Positions 25,502 to 33,576 of a DNA stretch of 64,000 bases are shown here, piece by piece. The position numbers and the translations under genes are program-made. This DNA is from Arthrobacter sp. MYb229 (GTDB lineage: Bacteria > Actinomycetota > Actinomycetes > Actinomycetales > Micrococcaceae), in NCBI RefSeq assembly GCF_002975405.1, contig NZ_PCPS01000006.1, forward strand, positions 62,001 to 126,000, given 5' to 3'. The notes under the pieces are model-generated. The model was given only the letters and a program-made list of their open reading frames with translations. It did no database searches and was not told the DNA's origin. The number at the start of each line of letters is the position of its first letter. Position 1 is the first letter of the stretch.

Positions 25502-26295
25502 AACCCGACCCGTCGCTCAAGGACGCGCTGCGCGAGGCAGACCATGCGCTCACCGGCATCTGGGTCTGCTCCGCCTCGGCGCTCAACGCAGAGATCTGCG
25601 CGGGCGCAGGCTTTGACTGGCTATTCATCGATGCCGAGCATTCACCCAATGACCTGCAGAACATCTTGGCGCAGCTCCAAGCGGTGCGCGGCTATTCCAC
25701 CATCCCGGTAGTGCGCCCGCCGGTCAACGACCCGGTCGTTATCAAGCAGTTCTTGGATCTGGGCGTGCAGTCGCTGATCATTCCGATGGTCAACGATGCC
25801 CAGCAAGCGGCTAGCGCGGTCGCCGCATGCAACTATCCGCCGCTTGGCGTGCGCGGTGTCGGCTCGGCGCTGGCGCGATCGGCGCGCTGGAACCGAATTC
25901 CCGACTACCTTAATCGTGCAGGCGATACGATCACCGTGATGGTGCAGATCGAGTCGGCTGAGGCGGTGTCAAACGTCGCCCAGATCGTTGGCACCGAAGG
26001 TGTTGATGGGATCTTTATCGGCCCCTCGGATCTGGCAGCATCAATGGGCGTGATCGGTCAGCAAGGCCACCCGGATGTGGTCTCCGGCGTGCTGCAGTCC
26101 ATCGAGGCAGCAAAAGCCGCCGGCAAATATGCCGGAGTGAATGCCTTCGATCAGGCAACTGCGCGAAAGTACATCGAAGCCGGCGCCGATTATGTGGGTG
26201 TCGGTGCCGACGTTGCCTTGCTTGCCCGGGCCACGGAGGCATTGGCCGCGAGCTTTAAGGACGATGGACAGGCAGCTGCTCCGGCAAGTTACTAG
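25486..26295 (+). CDS. hpaI: 4-hydroxy-2-oxoheptanedioate aldolase
   Basis: A 269-residue class II pyruvate aldolase of the HpcH/HpaI family that splits 4-hydroxy-2-oxoheptanedioate into pyruvate and succinic semialdehyde. Landmarks: GFDWLFIDAEHSPND (active-site region), IPVVRPPVNDPVVIKQFLDLGVQSLIIPMV, PLGVRGVGSALARSARW, VQIESAEAV with the metal-binding Glu, and GIFIGPSDLAASMG. It is the last gene of a two-gene unit with hpaH; the ring-cleavage dioxygenase and other hpa enzymes are not in this window. Confidence 0.92.
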   Translation: MSFRVEPDPSLKDALREADHALTGIWVCSASALNAEICAGAGFDWLFIDAEHSPNDLQNILAQLQAVRGYSTIPVVRPPVNDPVVIKQFLDLGVQSLIIPMVNDAQQAASAVAACNYPPLGVRGVGSALARSARWNRIPDYLNRAGDTITVMVQIESAEAVSNVAQIVGTEGVDGIFIGPSDLAASMGVIGQQGHPDVVSGVLQSIEAAKAAGKYAGVNAFDQATARKYIEAGADYVGVGADVALLARATEALAASFKDDGQAAAPASY

Positions 26296-26373
26296 CTTCC
26301 GGTCCGATGACCTGATGGGTTGCCGTTGCGCGTCGCTTCTCGGTGGGCGGCGGCAATGGTGGCACCATTGAAG

Positions 26374-27687
26374 ATGATGAGCCGCGAAAAGAAACCCATG
26401 AAAGCCGTGATGCTGCGCTTGCGCAACGGATGGCCAATGCCCCTTGCCCTGCAGGGTGTGTTCGAGATTGTGCAATCTGTCGTGTTCTGCATGGCGCTGC
26501 TGATCGTGCCCCTGGTTGCGGTGTATTTCAGCGGTGGGTTCCTCGAAGAATCCTTTGAAACGATCCTGCAATTTGGCGGCCTGCTGTGGCTATTGATTCA
26601 CGGGGTTCCGCTAGAAGTCATGAACCTCGGACCGGAGGCAGATCCCAGCTCGGCCTCCGGGTGGTTGACACTTTTGCCGTTGGGCTTGAGCTTGCTGCCA
26701 TTCATTTTCTGCTGGCGCGCAGGGCGGCGAATCGCGAGGGCCTCATACACCGACCAGTTGTGGCAAGGCCTTGCAGGGGCATTCATTACCTATGGTGCCA
26801 TCGGCACCGGCATGGCCTTCCTGGCGAGTAACGCATACGCGAGGGCAGACGTCGTGCCGGCGACCTTTATCCCGCTGATCATCGCCTTCATCGGACTGAT
26901 CTTTGGCGCACGCCGGGAAGCCGGTACCTGGGGCAGGCTCATCGGCGTCGACGTTGCGGCACATATATCGCGTGTCTCGCCACATCGGCGTTGGGCCGGA
27001 TCCTATGTATGGCACGTCATCGTGGCCGGTTTCATCGGATATATGGCCGCCGTAGCTATTTCCGGCATCTTGATGAGTGTGACCGTGGGATTGCACTGGG
27101 CCGATGTAGCAAATATTTACCAGGAGCTGCGTCCGGGCCCCATCGGTTCCTTTGCGCTGACCCTGCTGCAGCTGGGGCTGATCCCGAATGCGGTATTTTG
27201 GGTGCTGTCTTGGATTAGCGGTGGCGGTTTTAGCATCGGCGCCGGAAGCACGCTTTCAACGTTGGAAACCACCGTGGGTCCGCTGCCGTCCATGCCGCTC
27301 TTCGCGGCATTGCCCTCGGGCGAAGCGGGAAATCAATGGCTATTTCTCTTGCTCCCGGTAGTTGCCGGAATCGTTGCTGGCTGGTACTTCCTTCGTGTGG
27401 GAGAAAACCATCTGGAAGATTGGTTTGCCCGCCGCATCCCTTTTACAATTCTCTCCCTTGGCCTGTCCACCATGTGCCTTTCAATCTTCACCGGAATAGT
27501 CGCCGGTCTCGTGAGCTTGAGCGGTTCATGGTTATCTTCGGGTTCCTTGGCCGTTGGCCGGCTGACCGAGTTGGGCCCGCATATGTGGATCACCGCCGGC
27601 GCGTTGGCGCTGCAAATTGGTTTGGGTACCGCGATCGGCTATCTGGTTGCCCCCTTGTTCGAAACTGATCCCGTACTAGAAGGATAG
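26374..27687 (+). CDS. perM: PerM-like membrane protein (DUF6350)
   Basis: About 437 residues with some ten to eleven membrane helices. It matches the actinobacterial family called PerM in mycobacteria, linked there to cell division and persistence: an N-terminal basic stretch then MPLALQGVFEIVQSVVFCMALLIVP, a WLLIHGVPLEV motif after TM2, and later LQLGLIPNAVFWVLSWISGGGFSIG with the Gly-rich loop typical of the family. In Mycobacterium tuberculosis perM lies directly before purN and purH; here purN is 1.6 kb away and purH 13 kb away. Start uncertain between ATGs at 26374, 26377 and 26398, as no clear ribosome site exists. Confidence 0.85.
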   Translation: MMSREKKPMKAVMLRLRNGWPMPLALQGVFEIVQSVVFCMALLIVPLVAVYFSGGFLEESFETILQFGGLLWLLIHGVPLEVMNLGPEADPSSASGWLTLLPLGLSLLPFIFCWRAGRRIARASYTDQLWQGLAGAFITYGAIGTGMAFLASNAYARADVVPATFIPLIIAFIGLIFGARREAGTWGRLIGVDVAAHISRVSPHRRWAGSYVWHVIVAGFIGYMAAVAISGILMSVTVGLHWADVANIYQELRPGPIGSFALTLLQLGLIPNAVFWVLSWISGGGFSIGAGSTLSTLETTVGPLPSMPLFAALPSGEAGNQWLFLLLPVVAGIVAGWYFLRVGENHLEDWFARRIPFTILSLGLSTMCLSIFTGIVAGLVSLSGSWLSSGSLAVGRLTELGPHMWITAGALALQIGLGTAIGYLVAPLFETDPVLEG

Positions 27688-27914
27688 AAAACCCCGGCAA
27701 CCTCAGGTTCGCATTCAATTCAGCGAAGGGCAACCGGCCTCCGAGTTGGTTGGGCCTTGTAGCCAGCGGGGCGAGAGGCGCAGAAAAGCATGCGATCTTT
27801 TTGCACAGCGCTGCGGTGGTGGCGCACCCGCGTATGGACCGAATCAACTGTCGAGCACTTTGGCGTTTCAGCGTAGATCATTGCATCTGAGATTCCAAGG
27901 TGTTCGTTTTTGCT

Positions 27915-28550
27915 TTAATCCAATGGCCGTATCGTCAGCGAATCACCATTCGGGCGGGGAAGCTGGAAATCGCCCAGTTCCTGAGAAGTCTCTGAAGTCA
28001 TGACAAGCAAGACGGCCGAATCATTGCTGAGGATTTCCACCGCAGGACGAAGGTCGGTGTGATTATTGGGTACTAGCTTGTTGATCGTCTCGGTGGCGGT
28101 TTGCTCTGAAATATCCGGTGGCAACAGGAATGTCACCACGTCGAAACTCGACTCGCCGCCGGTTACCGCTAGCAGGATACCGTTCTCGGCCACATGCTCG
28201 ACCGGTGGACAGGTTGAGGCGGCGACTTCGGGTTCCATGCCTTGCTCTTTTGGTGCGGCCACGGTGATCAAGCAGAGCTCGCCGTTGACGCCTTCGGCCA
28301 CAAAATGGTCGCCATAACTCGACTGCGCCAACATCCTCAGCGCTTCGGCGGTGTAGGCCTCGGAAGTCTCGAAACCCTCCGGTAGCCGGTCTGCGTCTCC
28401 AGCTTCTTCGCTCAACACCGGCATTAGTTCGGTTGCGTCCGGAACCGGGGCGGTAGTTTCCTCGGACGCGGTATCGGCACTGCAGGCCGAAAGCATGAAC
28501 AGCCCGAGGAGAGCCAAGACCAATACCTTGCCGGCGTGATGATTCTTCAT
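27915..28550 (-). CDS. Lipoprotein of unknown function
   Basis: 211 residues from the ATG at 28550. A basic N-terminus and hydrophobic stretch end in the lipobox LSAC (Cys about residue 23), followed by an acidic Thr/Glu/Asp linker. The mature domain has two Cys, likely a disulphide (ELCLITVAAP and ASTCPPVEH). No family recognised. It lies between perM and purN on the opposite strand to both, part of the material separating this normally tight group. Confidence 0.75.
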   Translation of the reverse strand: MKNHHAGKVLVLALLGLFMLSACSADTASEETTAPVPDATELMPVLSEEAGDADRLPEGFETSEAYTAEALRMLAQSSYGDHFVAEGVNGELCLITVAAPKEQGMEPEVAASTCPPVEHVAENGILLAVTGGESSFDVVTFLLPPDISEQTATETINKLVPNNHTDLRPAVEILSNDSAVLLVMTSETSQELGDFQLPRPNGDSLTIRPLD

Positions 28551-28658
28551 ACTCTTGCGGTCCTTGAACTGTGAGGATTTGGCGTGCTTATCAAGCAGTC
28601 TAATCAAGGAGATCCGCGGGGCAAAAAACGGTTGAAATAAATAACTCCTAGTAGTCCG

Positions 28659-29180
28659 CTAGGCTTTCAAATCCCAAATGTGGTGCAGTACATCGTGCCA
28701 AGCGTACTGGTTCAAAGTAGCTACGGTGAAGGCTGCGCCATTGGAGCGCAGCCCCTTGCGGCCATAATCGGAGCTGTCGATGCGGGCCAGCTTGTTGCTA
28801 TAGAGCGAGGCTGCGGCTCGCAACCGTGCTGCTGCCTCGTCGACTTCGAGCTGGTTGTAGTTGCCCTTTTCGGCGGCCTGGTCCTGGTCCCAGCTGGGGA
28901 AGGTCGGATCATCCTGAGTGGTCATAAGCTCCAAACGGCGAGTCATCGTCACCAGCATCTCGGCTACATGAAGCACATATTCTTGATCGCTCCAACGCGT
29001 CGGGCTGGTGCGCTCTTGCGCCTGCGGGCGGCGCAATGCGAGCAGGTAGCGGTCGACGAGCTGGGGGAGCTGTTCGATAACATCGGCTGGAGACACGTTC
29101 CTCACGTCGTGATGGCATTCGGTGCAGACGGATTCTAGGACGAAGGTCCAATTCTTGTCATCCGGAATGATCTCGGTCAT
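28659..29180 (-). CDS. DinB/YfiT-superfamily protein
   Basis: 173 residues from an ATG preceded by GGAG. A four-helix DinB-like layout is suggested by SDQEYVLHVAEMLVTMTRRLELM in helix 2 and HDVLHHIWDL at the C-terminus, which together offer three His as a metal triad. The N-terminal VCTECHHDVR is a variant of the usual VL.G.SP..WHD-type opening. Members act as thiol-dependent transferases (mycothiol in actinobacteria), but the substrate is unknown. Divergent from purN. Confidence 0.7.
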   Translation of the reverse strand: MTEIIPDDKNWTFVLESVCTECHHDVRNVSPADVIEQLPQLVDRYLLALRRPQAQERTSPTRWSDQEYVLHVAEMLVTMTRRLELMTTQDDPTFPSWDQDQAAEKGNYNQLEVDEAAARLRAAASLYSNKLARIDSSDYGRKGLRSNGAAFTVATLNQYAWHDVLHHIWDLKA

Positions 29181-29295
29181 GGCATGCTCCTTTTCTGGTT
29201 GCGCTTCTGCCCAGTCTAGGCTGTGCAGCGCAGCTATTGTGAGCGCCGTTACTTCACCTGCCGGCGGCGGCGATAACCGCACGCCAAAGGAACCG

Positions 29296-29309
29296 TAGAA
29301 TAGCCTGTA
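29296..29309 (+). promoter_or_regulatory. -10 box implying leaderless purN transcription
   Basis: TAGAAT at 29296-29301 with the purN ATG eight bases past its last T. No ribosome binding site precedes the ATG. Confidence 0.55.
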
Positions 29310-29878
29310 TGCGCATTGTTGTACTTGTTTCCGGAACCGGTTCGAACCTTCAATCGGTCATTGACGCCGTGGCAACTGGCGAATTGCCTCATGTAGAGAT
29401 CGCCGCAGTCGGTGCGGACAAGCACGGCACCTACGGCGTTGAGCGTTCGGCGGCCGCCGGCATCGAAACCTTCGTGGTCAATTTCAAGGACTACGCCGAC
29501 CGCGGGCAGTGGAATCATGAGCTCACCGAAAAGTGCCTGTCCTACCGGCCCGACTACGTGGTTTCCTCCGGATTCATGCGCATTGTCGGCGAGGAATTCA
29601 TCGATGCTTTCGACGGCACGTACATCAACACTCACCCGGCCTTGCTGCCTTCCTTCCCGGGAGCCCACGGCGTGCGGGACGCCTTGGCCTATGGGGTCAA
29701 GGTCACCGGCTGCACGGTGCACATCGCCGACGCCGGGGTAGACACCGGCCCGATCCTACGTCAAGAAGCCGTGGCAGTGCGCGACGAGGATACCGAAGAC
29801 ACCTTGCACGAACGCATCAAGCTGGTCGAACGCCGCTTGCTGATCGATACCTTGGCGGATCTGGCAACGGGCAAGTAG
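29309..29878 (+). CDS. purN: Phosphoribosylglycinamide formyltransferase
   Basis: A 189-residue enzyme that transfers a formyl group from 10-formyl-THF to GAR in purine synthesis. Motifs: SGTGSNLQ for phosphate binding, INTHPALLPSFPG with the catalytic Asn and His, and DAGVDTGPIL with the catalytic Asp. Length fits the family. It probably has a leaderless mRNA. The stop is 33 bases before the zinc-ribbon SDR gene, which may share its transcript; purH, its usual neighbour, is 10.8 kb downstream. Confidence 0.96.
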   Translation: MRIVVLVSGTGSNLQSVIDAVATGELPHVEIAAVGADKHGTYGVERSAAAGIETFVVNFKDYADRGQWNHELTEKCLSYRPDYVVSSGFMRIVGEEFIDAFDGTYINTHPALLPSFPGAHGVRDALAYGVKVTGCTVHIADAGVDTGPILRQEAVAVRDEDTEDTLHERIKLVERRLLIDTLADLATGK

Positions 29879-29911
29879 CCAGCAACGGCACAAAGTAGAC
29901 TGGATGGCGAC

Positions 29912-31426
29912 ATGACTGAACATCCACACCCGGCAGAGCCCACCGGCGACGACGCCCACTTTACCGAAGCCGAACTCGAAACCGCCCTGAAGGTCTTGGG
30001 CATGGTGCACCGGCTTCCCAGCGAGGATGAGCGGCATATCGCCGTCCGCCGTGCCACCAGCAACATGTTCAAGGCCGCCAAACGCCACCGCAAATCCCAG
30101 AAGCGCGCCGAAATCACCGCGGCAGACCGGGCGGTCATCGAACGCACCGCCACCGGCTCGCCACATCGCTTGGATGACGAAACCCTGGGTCTGGATCTGA
30201 GTTCCTCCGCCGCGGAGCAAAGCGCAGGTGAATACCTGCGCCCGCGCGGCTGCTACATCTGCAAGCAGCGCTACACCACGGTCGATGCCTTCCACCATTA
30301 CCTCTGCCCCGCCTGTGCCGCGCAGGGCCGCGAACGCCGGGACGCCCGCGCAGACCTCAGCGGAAGACGCGCACTGCTCACCGGTGGCCGGGCAAAAATC
30401 GGGATGCATATCGCGCTGCGCCTGCTGCGCGACGGCGCCCACACCACCATCACCACGCGTTTCCCACGCGACGCGGTCCGGCGTTTCGCCGCGATCGAAG
30501 ACTCGGCAGACTGGATGCACCGGCTGCGCATCGTCGGAATCGACCTGCGTGACCCCGCTCAGGTGATCTCGCTGGCCGACCGCGTCGCCGCCGAAGGTCC
30601 GCTTGACATCCTGATCAATAACGCGGCCCAGACGGTGCGGCGCACCACCAATTCCTACCAGCACTTGATCGAAGCCGAGCATCAGCAACTTCCGGCTGAG
30701 CTCGAATTCGTGCGCGGCGGACCGGAGCTGTGGGGCGAGGCCAATCCGCCGGCAGAACACCCCAAGGCGCTGGCCAGCGCGTTCCGGCTCGAAGATTCAG
30801 CCCTGCTGGCACCGGCAGCCCACGCGCAATACGATGCGCAGGCGCTCGCCGAACTAGCGATGACCGCGGGTTCGGCCACCCTCGAAAAAATTGCCACCGG
30901 CACCGCGATCGACGCCGGCGGGCTGGTGCCCGACGTGGTCACCGAAAACTCCTGGACGCAGATCCTGGGGGACGTCGACGCGCTGGAAATGCTTGAGGTG
31001 CAGCTGTGCAACGTCACCGCGCCGTTCCTGCTGGCCTCGCGGCTGCGCCCGGCGTTGGCCGCGAGCGACGCGCACCGCAAGTACATCGTGAACGTCTCGG
31101 CCATGGAGGGCCAGTTCTCCCGCCGCTACAAGGGCGCCGGGCACCCGCACACCAATATGGCCAAGGCCTCGCTGAACATGCTCACGCGCACCAGCGCCGA
31201 GGAAATGCTGGTCACCGACCGGATCCTGATGTCCGCGGTGGACACCGGATGGATCACCGACGAGCGCCCGCATGACTCCAAGGTCCGCATGGTCGCCGAG
31301 GGCTGGCACGCGCCGCTGGACCTGATCGACGGGGCGGCCCGGGTCTACCAGCCGATCGTCGACGGGGAACGCGGCATCGACCTCTACGGCTGCTTCCTCA
31401 AGGACTACGAGCCCTCCCCCTGGTAG
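29912..31426 (+). CDS. SDR oxidoreductase with N-terminal zinc ribbon
   Basis: A 504-residue protein. Residues 1-110 are helical and charged with no family recognised. A zinc ribbon follows with Cys114, Cys117, Cys132 and Cys135. A Rossmann SDR domain starts at about 150 with TGGRAKIG as nucleotide loop and LINNAAQ as the NNAG element. After NVSAMEGQF, which supplies the Ser, the YxxxK position reads THR-x-x-x-Lys (TNMAK), so the usual catalytic Tyr is missing, although a Tyr lies about 13 residues before the Lys. An insert of roughly 100 residues separates NNAAQ from the Ser strand. It lies 33 bases after purN. The reaction is unknown. Confidence 0.8.
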   Translation: MTEHPHPAEPTGDDAHFTEAELETALKVLGMVHRLPSEDERHIAVRRATSNMFKAAKRHRKSQKRAEITAADRAVIERTATGSPHRLDDETLGLDLSSSAAEQSAGEYLRPRGCYICKQRYTTVDAFHHYLCPACAAQGRERRDARADLSGRRALLTGGRAKIGMHIALRLLRDGAHTTITTRFPRDAVRRFAAIEDSADWMHRLRIVGIDLRDPAQVISLADRVAAEGPLDILINNAAQTVRRTTNSYQHLIEAEHQQLPAELEFVRGGPELWGEANPPAEHPKALASAFRLEDSALLAPAAHAQYDAQALAELAMTAGSATLEKIATGTAIDAGGLVPDVVTENSWTQILGDVDALEMLEVQLCNVTAPFLLASRLRPALAASDAHRKYIVNVSAMEGQFSRRYKGAGHPHTNMAKASLNMLTRTSAEEMLVTDRILMSAVDTGWITDERPHDSKVRMVAEGWHAPLDLIDGAARVYQPIVDGERGIDLYGCFLKDYEPSPW

Positions 31427-31551
31427 GCCACCGGCCACATCCCGGGCTGAGCGAGGCTCGTACCGGGAGCGGCTAGATTCTTGCCCGCCACGCTGGCCGG
31501 GCGCCAACCGGATGGCAGGATCACGGGCTGCCGGCGGTGGACCGCCAGCAG

Positions 31552-32220
31552 CTAGCTTGACTGCGGCGCGGGATGCGCAGGCAATTGCAGCTCGGCGAGA
31601 ACTTTCGAATCGACGTCGCGCAACTGAATCGAGGAAATTTCGTCCAGCTGCACGGGGACGGCACCGGTCATCTGGGTCTTGCCCGTTTTCGTGGCGCTCC
31701 AAGCGCCAGCCTGGTCCACCGCGCCGGTGGAATCGACCACCCAGAGCGACAGCGTGCCCTGAGTGGGAAGTCCGCTACCTTCGAATCGGAGTTCGGTGCC
31801 CCAGGCCTTTGCATTCAGCCCCAGACCGACCTGTTGCCCGGTGAGGCCAACAACCTCATAGGTGGCATCCGGCGCCGGGGCTGGGCGCACTACCGGGGCC
31901 AGGAAGACCCCGGCGGCCACCGAAGCTGCGACCGCGACCGCGAGCGCCGACCGTTGAATCAGGCGCCGCGAGCGCCGCCGGGCACGCAAGGAGTCCAGCA
32001 AATCAACCTCGGCCCTCAGCTCTGGTTCTGTGGGGCGCGGCTCCAGCAAGGTCCGCGCAGTGCCCGCGTCCACCGAACCTAAACGCCCGGCCACGGGAGC
32101 GAAGACAGCCAATTCCTGCCGGCATTCCAAGCATCCGGACAGGTGCAGTTCGAAGGCAGCCTGCTCATCAGGGCTCAGCCCGCCGAGCACATGCGCTCCA
32201 AGATCAATGTGCTCGTTCAC
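31552..32220 (-). CDS. Anti-sigma factor, RskA-type with zinc-binding ASD motif
   Basis: 222 residues from a GTG that overlaps the sigma stop (GTGA), so the two are coupled. The N-terminal anti-sigma domain has the HxxxCxxC zinc motif (HLSGCLECRQEL) and sequesters the sigma factor. A basic stretch (RARRRSRRLIQR) precedes one membrane helix (about residues 95-120), and an extracytoplasmic RskA-like domain of about 110 residues ends the protein, with TLSLWVVDSTG and LDEISSIQLRD. Release would need regulated proteolysis or redox loss of zinc. Confidence 0.88.
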   Translation of the reverse strand: MNEHIDLGAHVLGGLSPDEQAAFELHLSGCLECRQELAVFAPVAGRLGSVDAGTARTLLEPRPTEPELRAEVDLLDSLRARRRSRRLIQRSALAVAVAASVAAGVFLAPVVRPAPAPDATYEVVGLTGQQVGLGLNAKAWGTELRFEGSGLPTQGTLSLWVVDSTGAVDQAGAWSATKTGKTQMTGAVPVQLDEISSIQLRDVDSKVLAELQLPAHPAPQSS

Positions 32221-32792
32221 TGCCCAACCCCCATCTCCTCCAAGATCCCGCGCAGGGAACGCATCGCGTAGTAGGCCCGCGATTTCACCGTACCCTCCGG
32301 GATGCCAAGATCCCGTGCTGCCTGCGCCACCGTGGAACCGAAATAATGCAGATGCAAAACTACCTTGCGGTGTTCGAAGCTCAAGCGCATGAGCGCTTCC
32401 TCCATCAGTATCCGGTCCAAGGCCTCGGATATTTCTCGCGAGGTGTCGCCGGCCTCCGGATCGGTTTCGCCCAAGGGCAGGGCCGAAATTCGGGCAGCCG
32501 CCCGGCGGTGCCGATCGATAATCACATTGCGCGCCGTCGCAAACAGATAACTGCGTAGCGAGCCGGTCAATACCGGCGCAGCCTTCCAAACTTTTAGCAC
32601 GGTCTCCTGCACCACATCTTCGGCCTCGTCCCGATTGTCCGCGACACGCAAGGCAAAGCGCCGCAGAGCCTCTCCATGCTCGCGGTAGATGTCGGAGACT
32701 ACCTGTGCGTCTAATGGCACCTTCGCTCCAGTCGGTCGTCGTGAGGGCAAAGCTTCACCCACTAAGACGCGCCGGTACGGAAAATGGTTCAT
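32217..32792 (-). CDS. ECF RNA polymerase sigma factor
   Basis: 191 residues. Region 2 is IYREHGEALRRFALRVADNRDEAEDVVQETVLKVWKA with the promoter-melting segment SYLFATARNVIIDRHRR; region 4 is LSFEHRKVVLHLHYFGSTVAQAARDLGIPEGTVKSRAYYAMRSLRGIL. Closest in feel to the SigK/SigL/RpoE groups that pair with RskA-like anti-sigmas. It diverges from a lipoprotein gene with an ECF-like promoter, a likely target. I do not see a matching promoter before the sigma gene itself. Confidence 0.92.
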   Translation of the reverse strand: MNHFPYRRVLVGEALPSRRPTGAKVPLDAQVVSDIYREHGEALRRFALRVADNRDEAEDVVQETVLKVWKAAPVLTGSLRSYLFATARNVIIDRHRRAAARISALPLGETDPEAGDTSREISEALDRILMEEALMRLSFEHRKVVLHLHYFGSTVAQAARDLGIPEGTVKSRAYYAMRSLRGILEEMGVGQ

Positions 32793-32830
32793 TCACATTC
32801 CAAGTATGCGCAGAAAAATTTGCAAAAACA

Positions 32831-32858
32831 TGAACCAGAACACATTTCTCTGCGTCTT
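32831..32858 (+). promoter_or_regulatory. Candidate ECF sigma promoter for the divergent lipoprotein gene
   Basis: TGAACC at 32831-32836, 16 bases, then CGTCTT at 32853-32858. This matches the form reported for mycobacterial SigL-type promoters (TGAACC, about 16 bases, CGT). It lies about 105 bases before the lipoprotein ATG and directly next to the sigma gene. Confidence 0.5.
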
Positions 32859-32962
32859 AGACATTGAGGGCAGTCTGCGGGCAACTCTGCTCAATGGCCT
32901 CGCGTGGATTCGGTCTTGGCCGGGGCCAGACCGCTCAGCCCGTCCGATGAAAGGAATGCATC

Positions 32963-33481
32963 ATGAATACGATCAGCCGCAGGAAATTTGCTGCTCCCGC
33001 CGCGGTGTTATTTGGCGCGGCCTTGCTGCTTGCCGGTTGCGGTGGCGGCGCGGGCAGCGGCGACGACAGCGGTGGCGGCATGTACGGCGGGCCGAAGAGC
33101 ACCTCCGAAGCGCCGATGGACACCGCCGCGGGCGTTGATTTGGGCGTTGCTTCCACGAGTTTGGGTGATGTCGTGGTGGACGCGAACGGCATGACCCTGT
33201 ACTACTTCACCAACGACACGGCCGGCACCACGACCAGCGCCTGCACCGGCGAGTGCCTGGCCAATTGGCCAATCGCCACAACCACCAGCGACACCCCGAC
33301 CCTGGAAGGAGTCACCGGCGAAGTTGGAACTATCACCAGCCCCGAGGGCGAAATGCATCTGACGCTCAACGGAATGCCGCTGTACACCTTCATCAATGAC
33401 AGCAAAGCGGGTGATGTTGCCGGCCAAGGGGTTAACGAAGTCTGGTACGCGGTCGCACCCGACGGGACGATGATCCAGTAG
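32963..33481 (+). CDS. Secreted lipoprotein with COG4315-type repeats
   Basis: 172 residues. The start is RRKF followed by a hydrophobic stretch and the lipobox LAGC (Cys about 26), with a Gly/Ser-rich linker after it. Two copies of the short repeat follow: LGDVVVDANGMTLYYFTND...CTGECLANWP and GEMHLTLNGMPLYTFINDS...NEVWYAVAPDG. The repeats are known from actinobacterial surface lipoproteins without an assigned role. A candidate promoter for the adjacent ECF sigma factor precedes it, so it may be part of an envelope or redox stress response. AAGGAA serves as ribosome site. Confidence 0.85.
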   Translation: MNTISRRKFAAPAAVLFGAALLLAGCGGGAGSGDDSGGGMYGGPKSTSEAPMDTAAGVDLGVASTSLGDVVVDANGMTLYYFTNDTAGTTTSACTGECLANWPIATTTSDTPTLEGVTGEVGTITSPEGEMHLTLNGMPLYTFINDSKAGDVAGQGVNEVWYAVAPDGTMIQ

Positions 33482-33513
33482 CGGCGCCGGATACTGCGGT
33501 CGCCTCACGGAGC

Positions 33514-33567
33514 GGCAAGGGGCGCCTGGTCCATACGAGTCAGCGCGTGGACCAGGCGCCCCTTGCC
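33514..33567. terminator. Bidirectional terminator between lipoprotein and mannosidase genes
   Basis: A perfect 20-bp stem (GGCAAGGGGCGCCTGGTCCA and its complement) with a 14-base loop lies between the convergent genes. Confidence 0.85.
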
Positions 33568-33576
33568 TGTCGCCGG

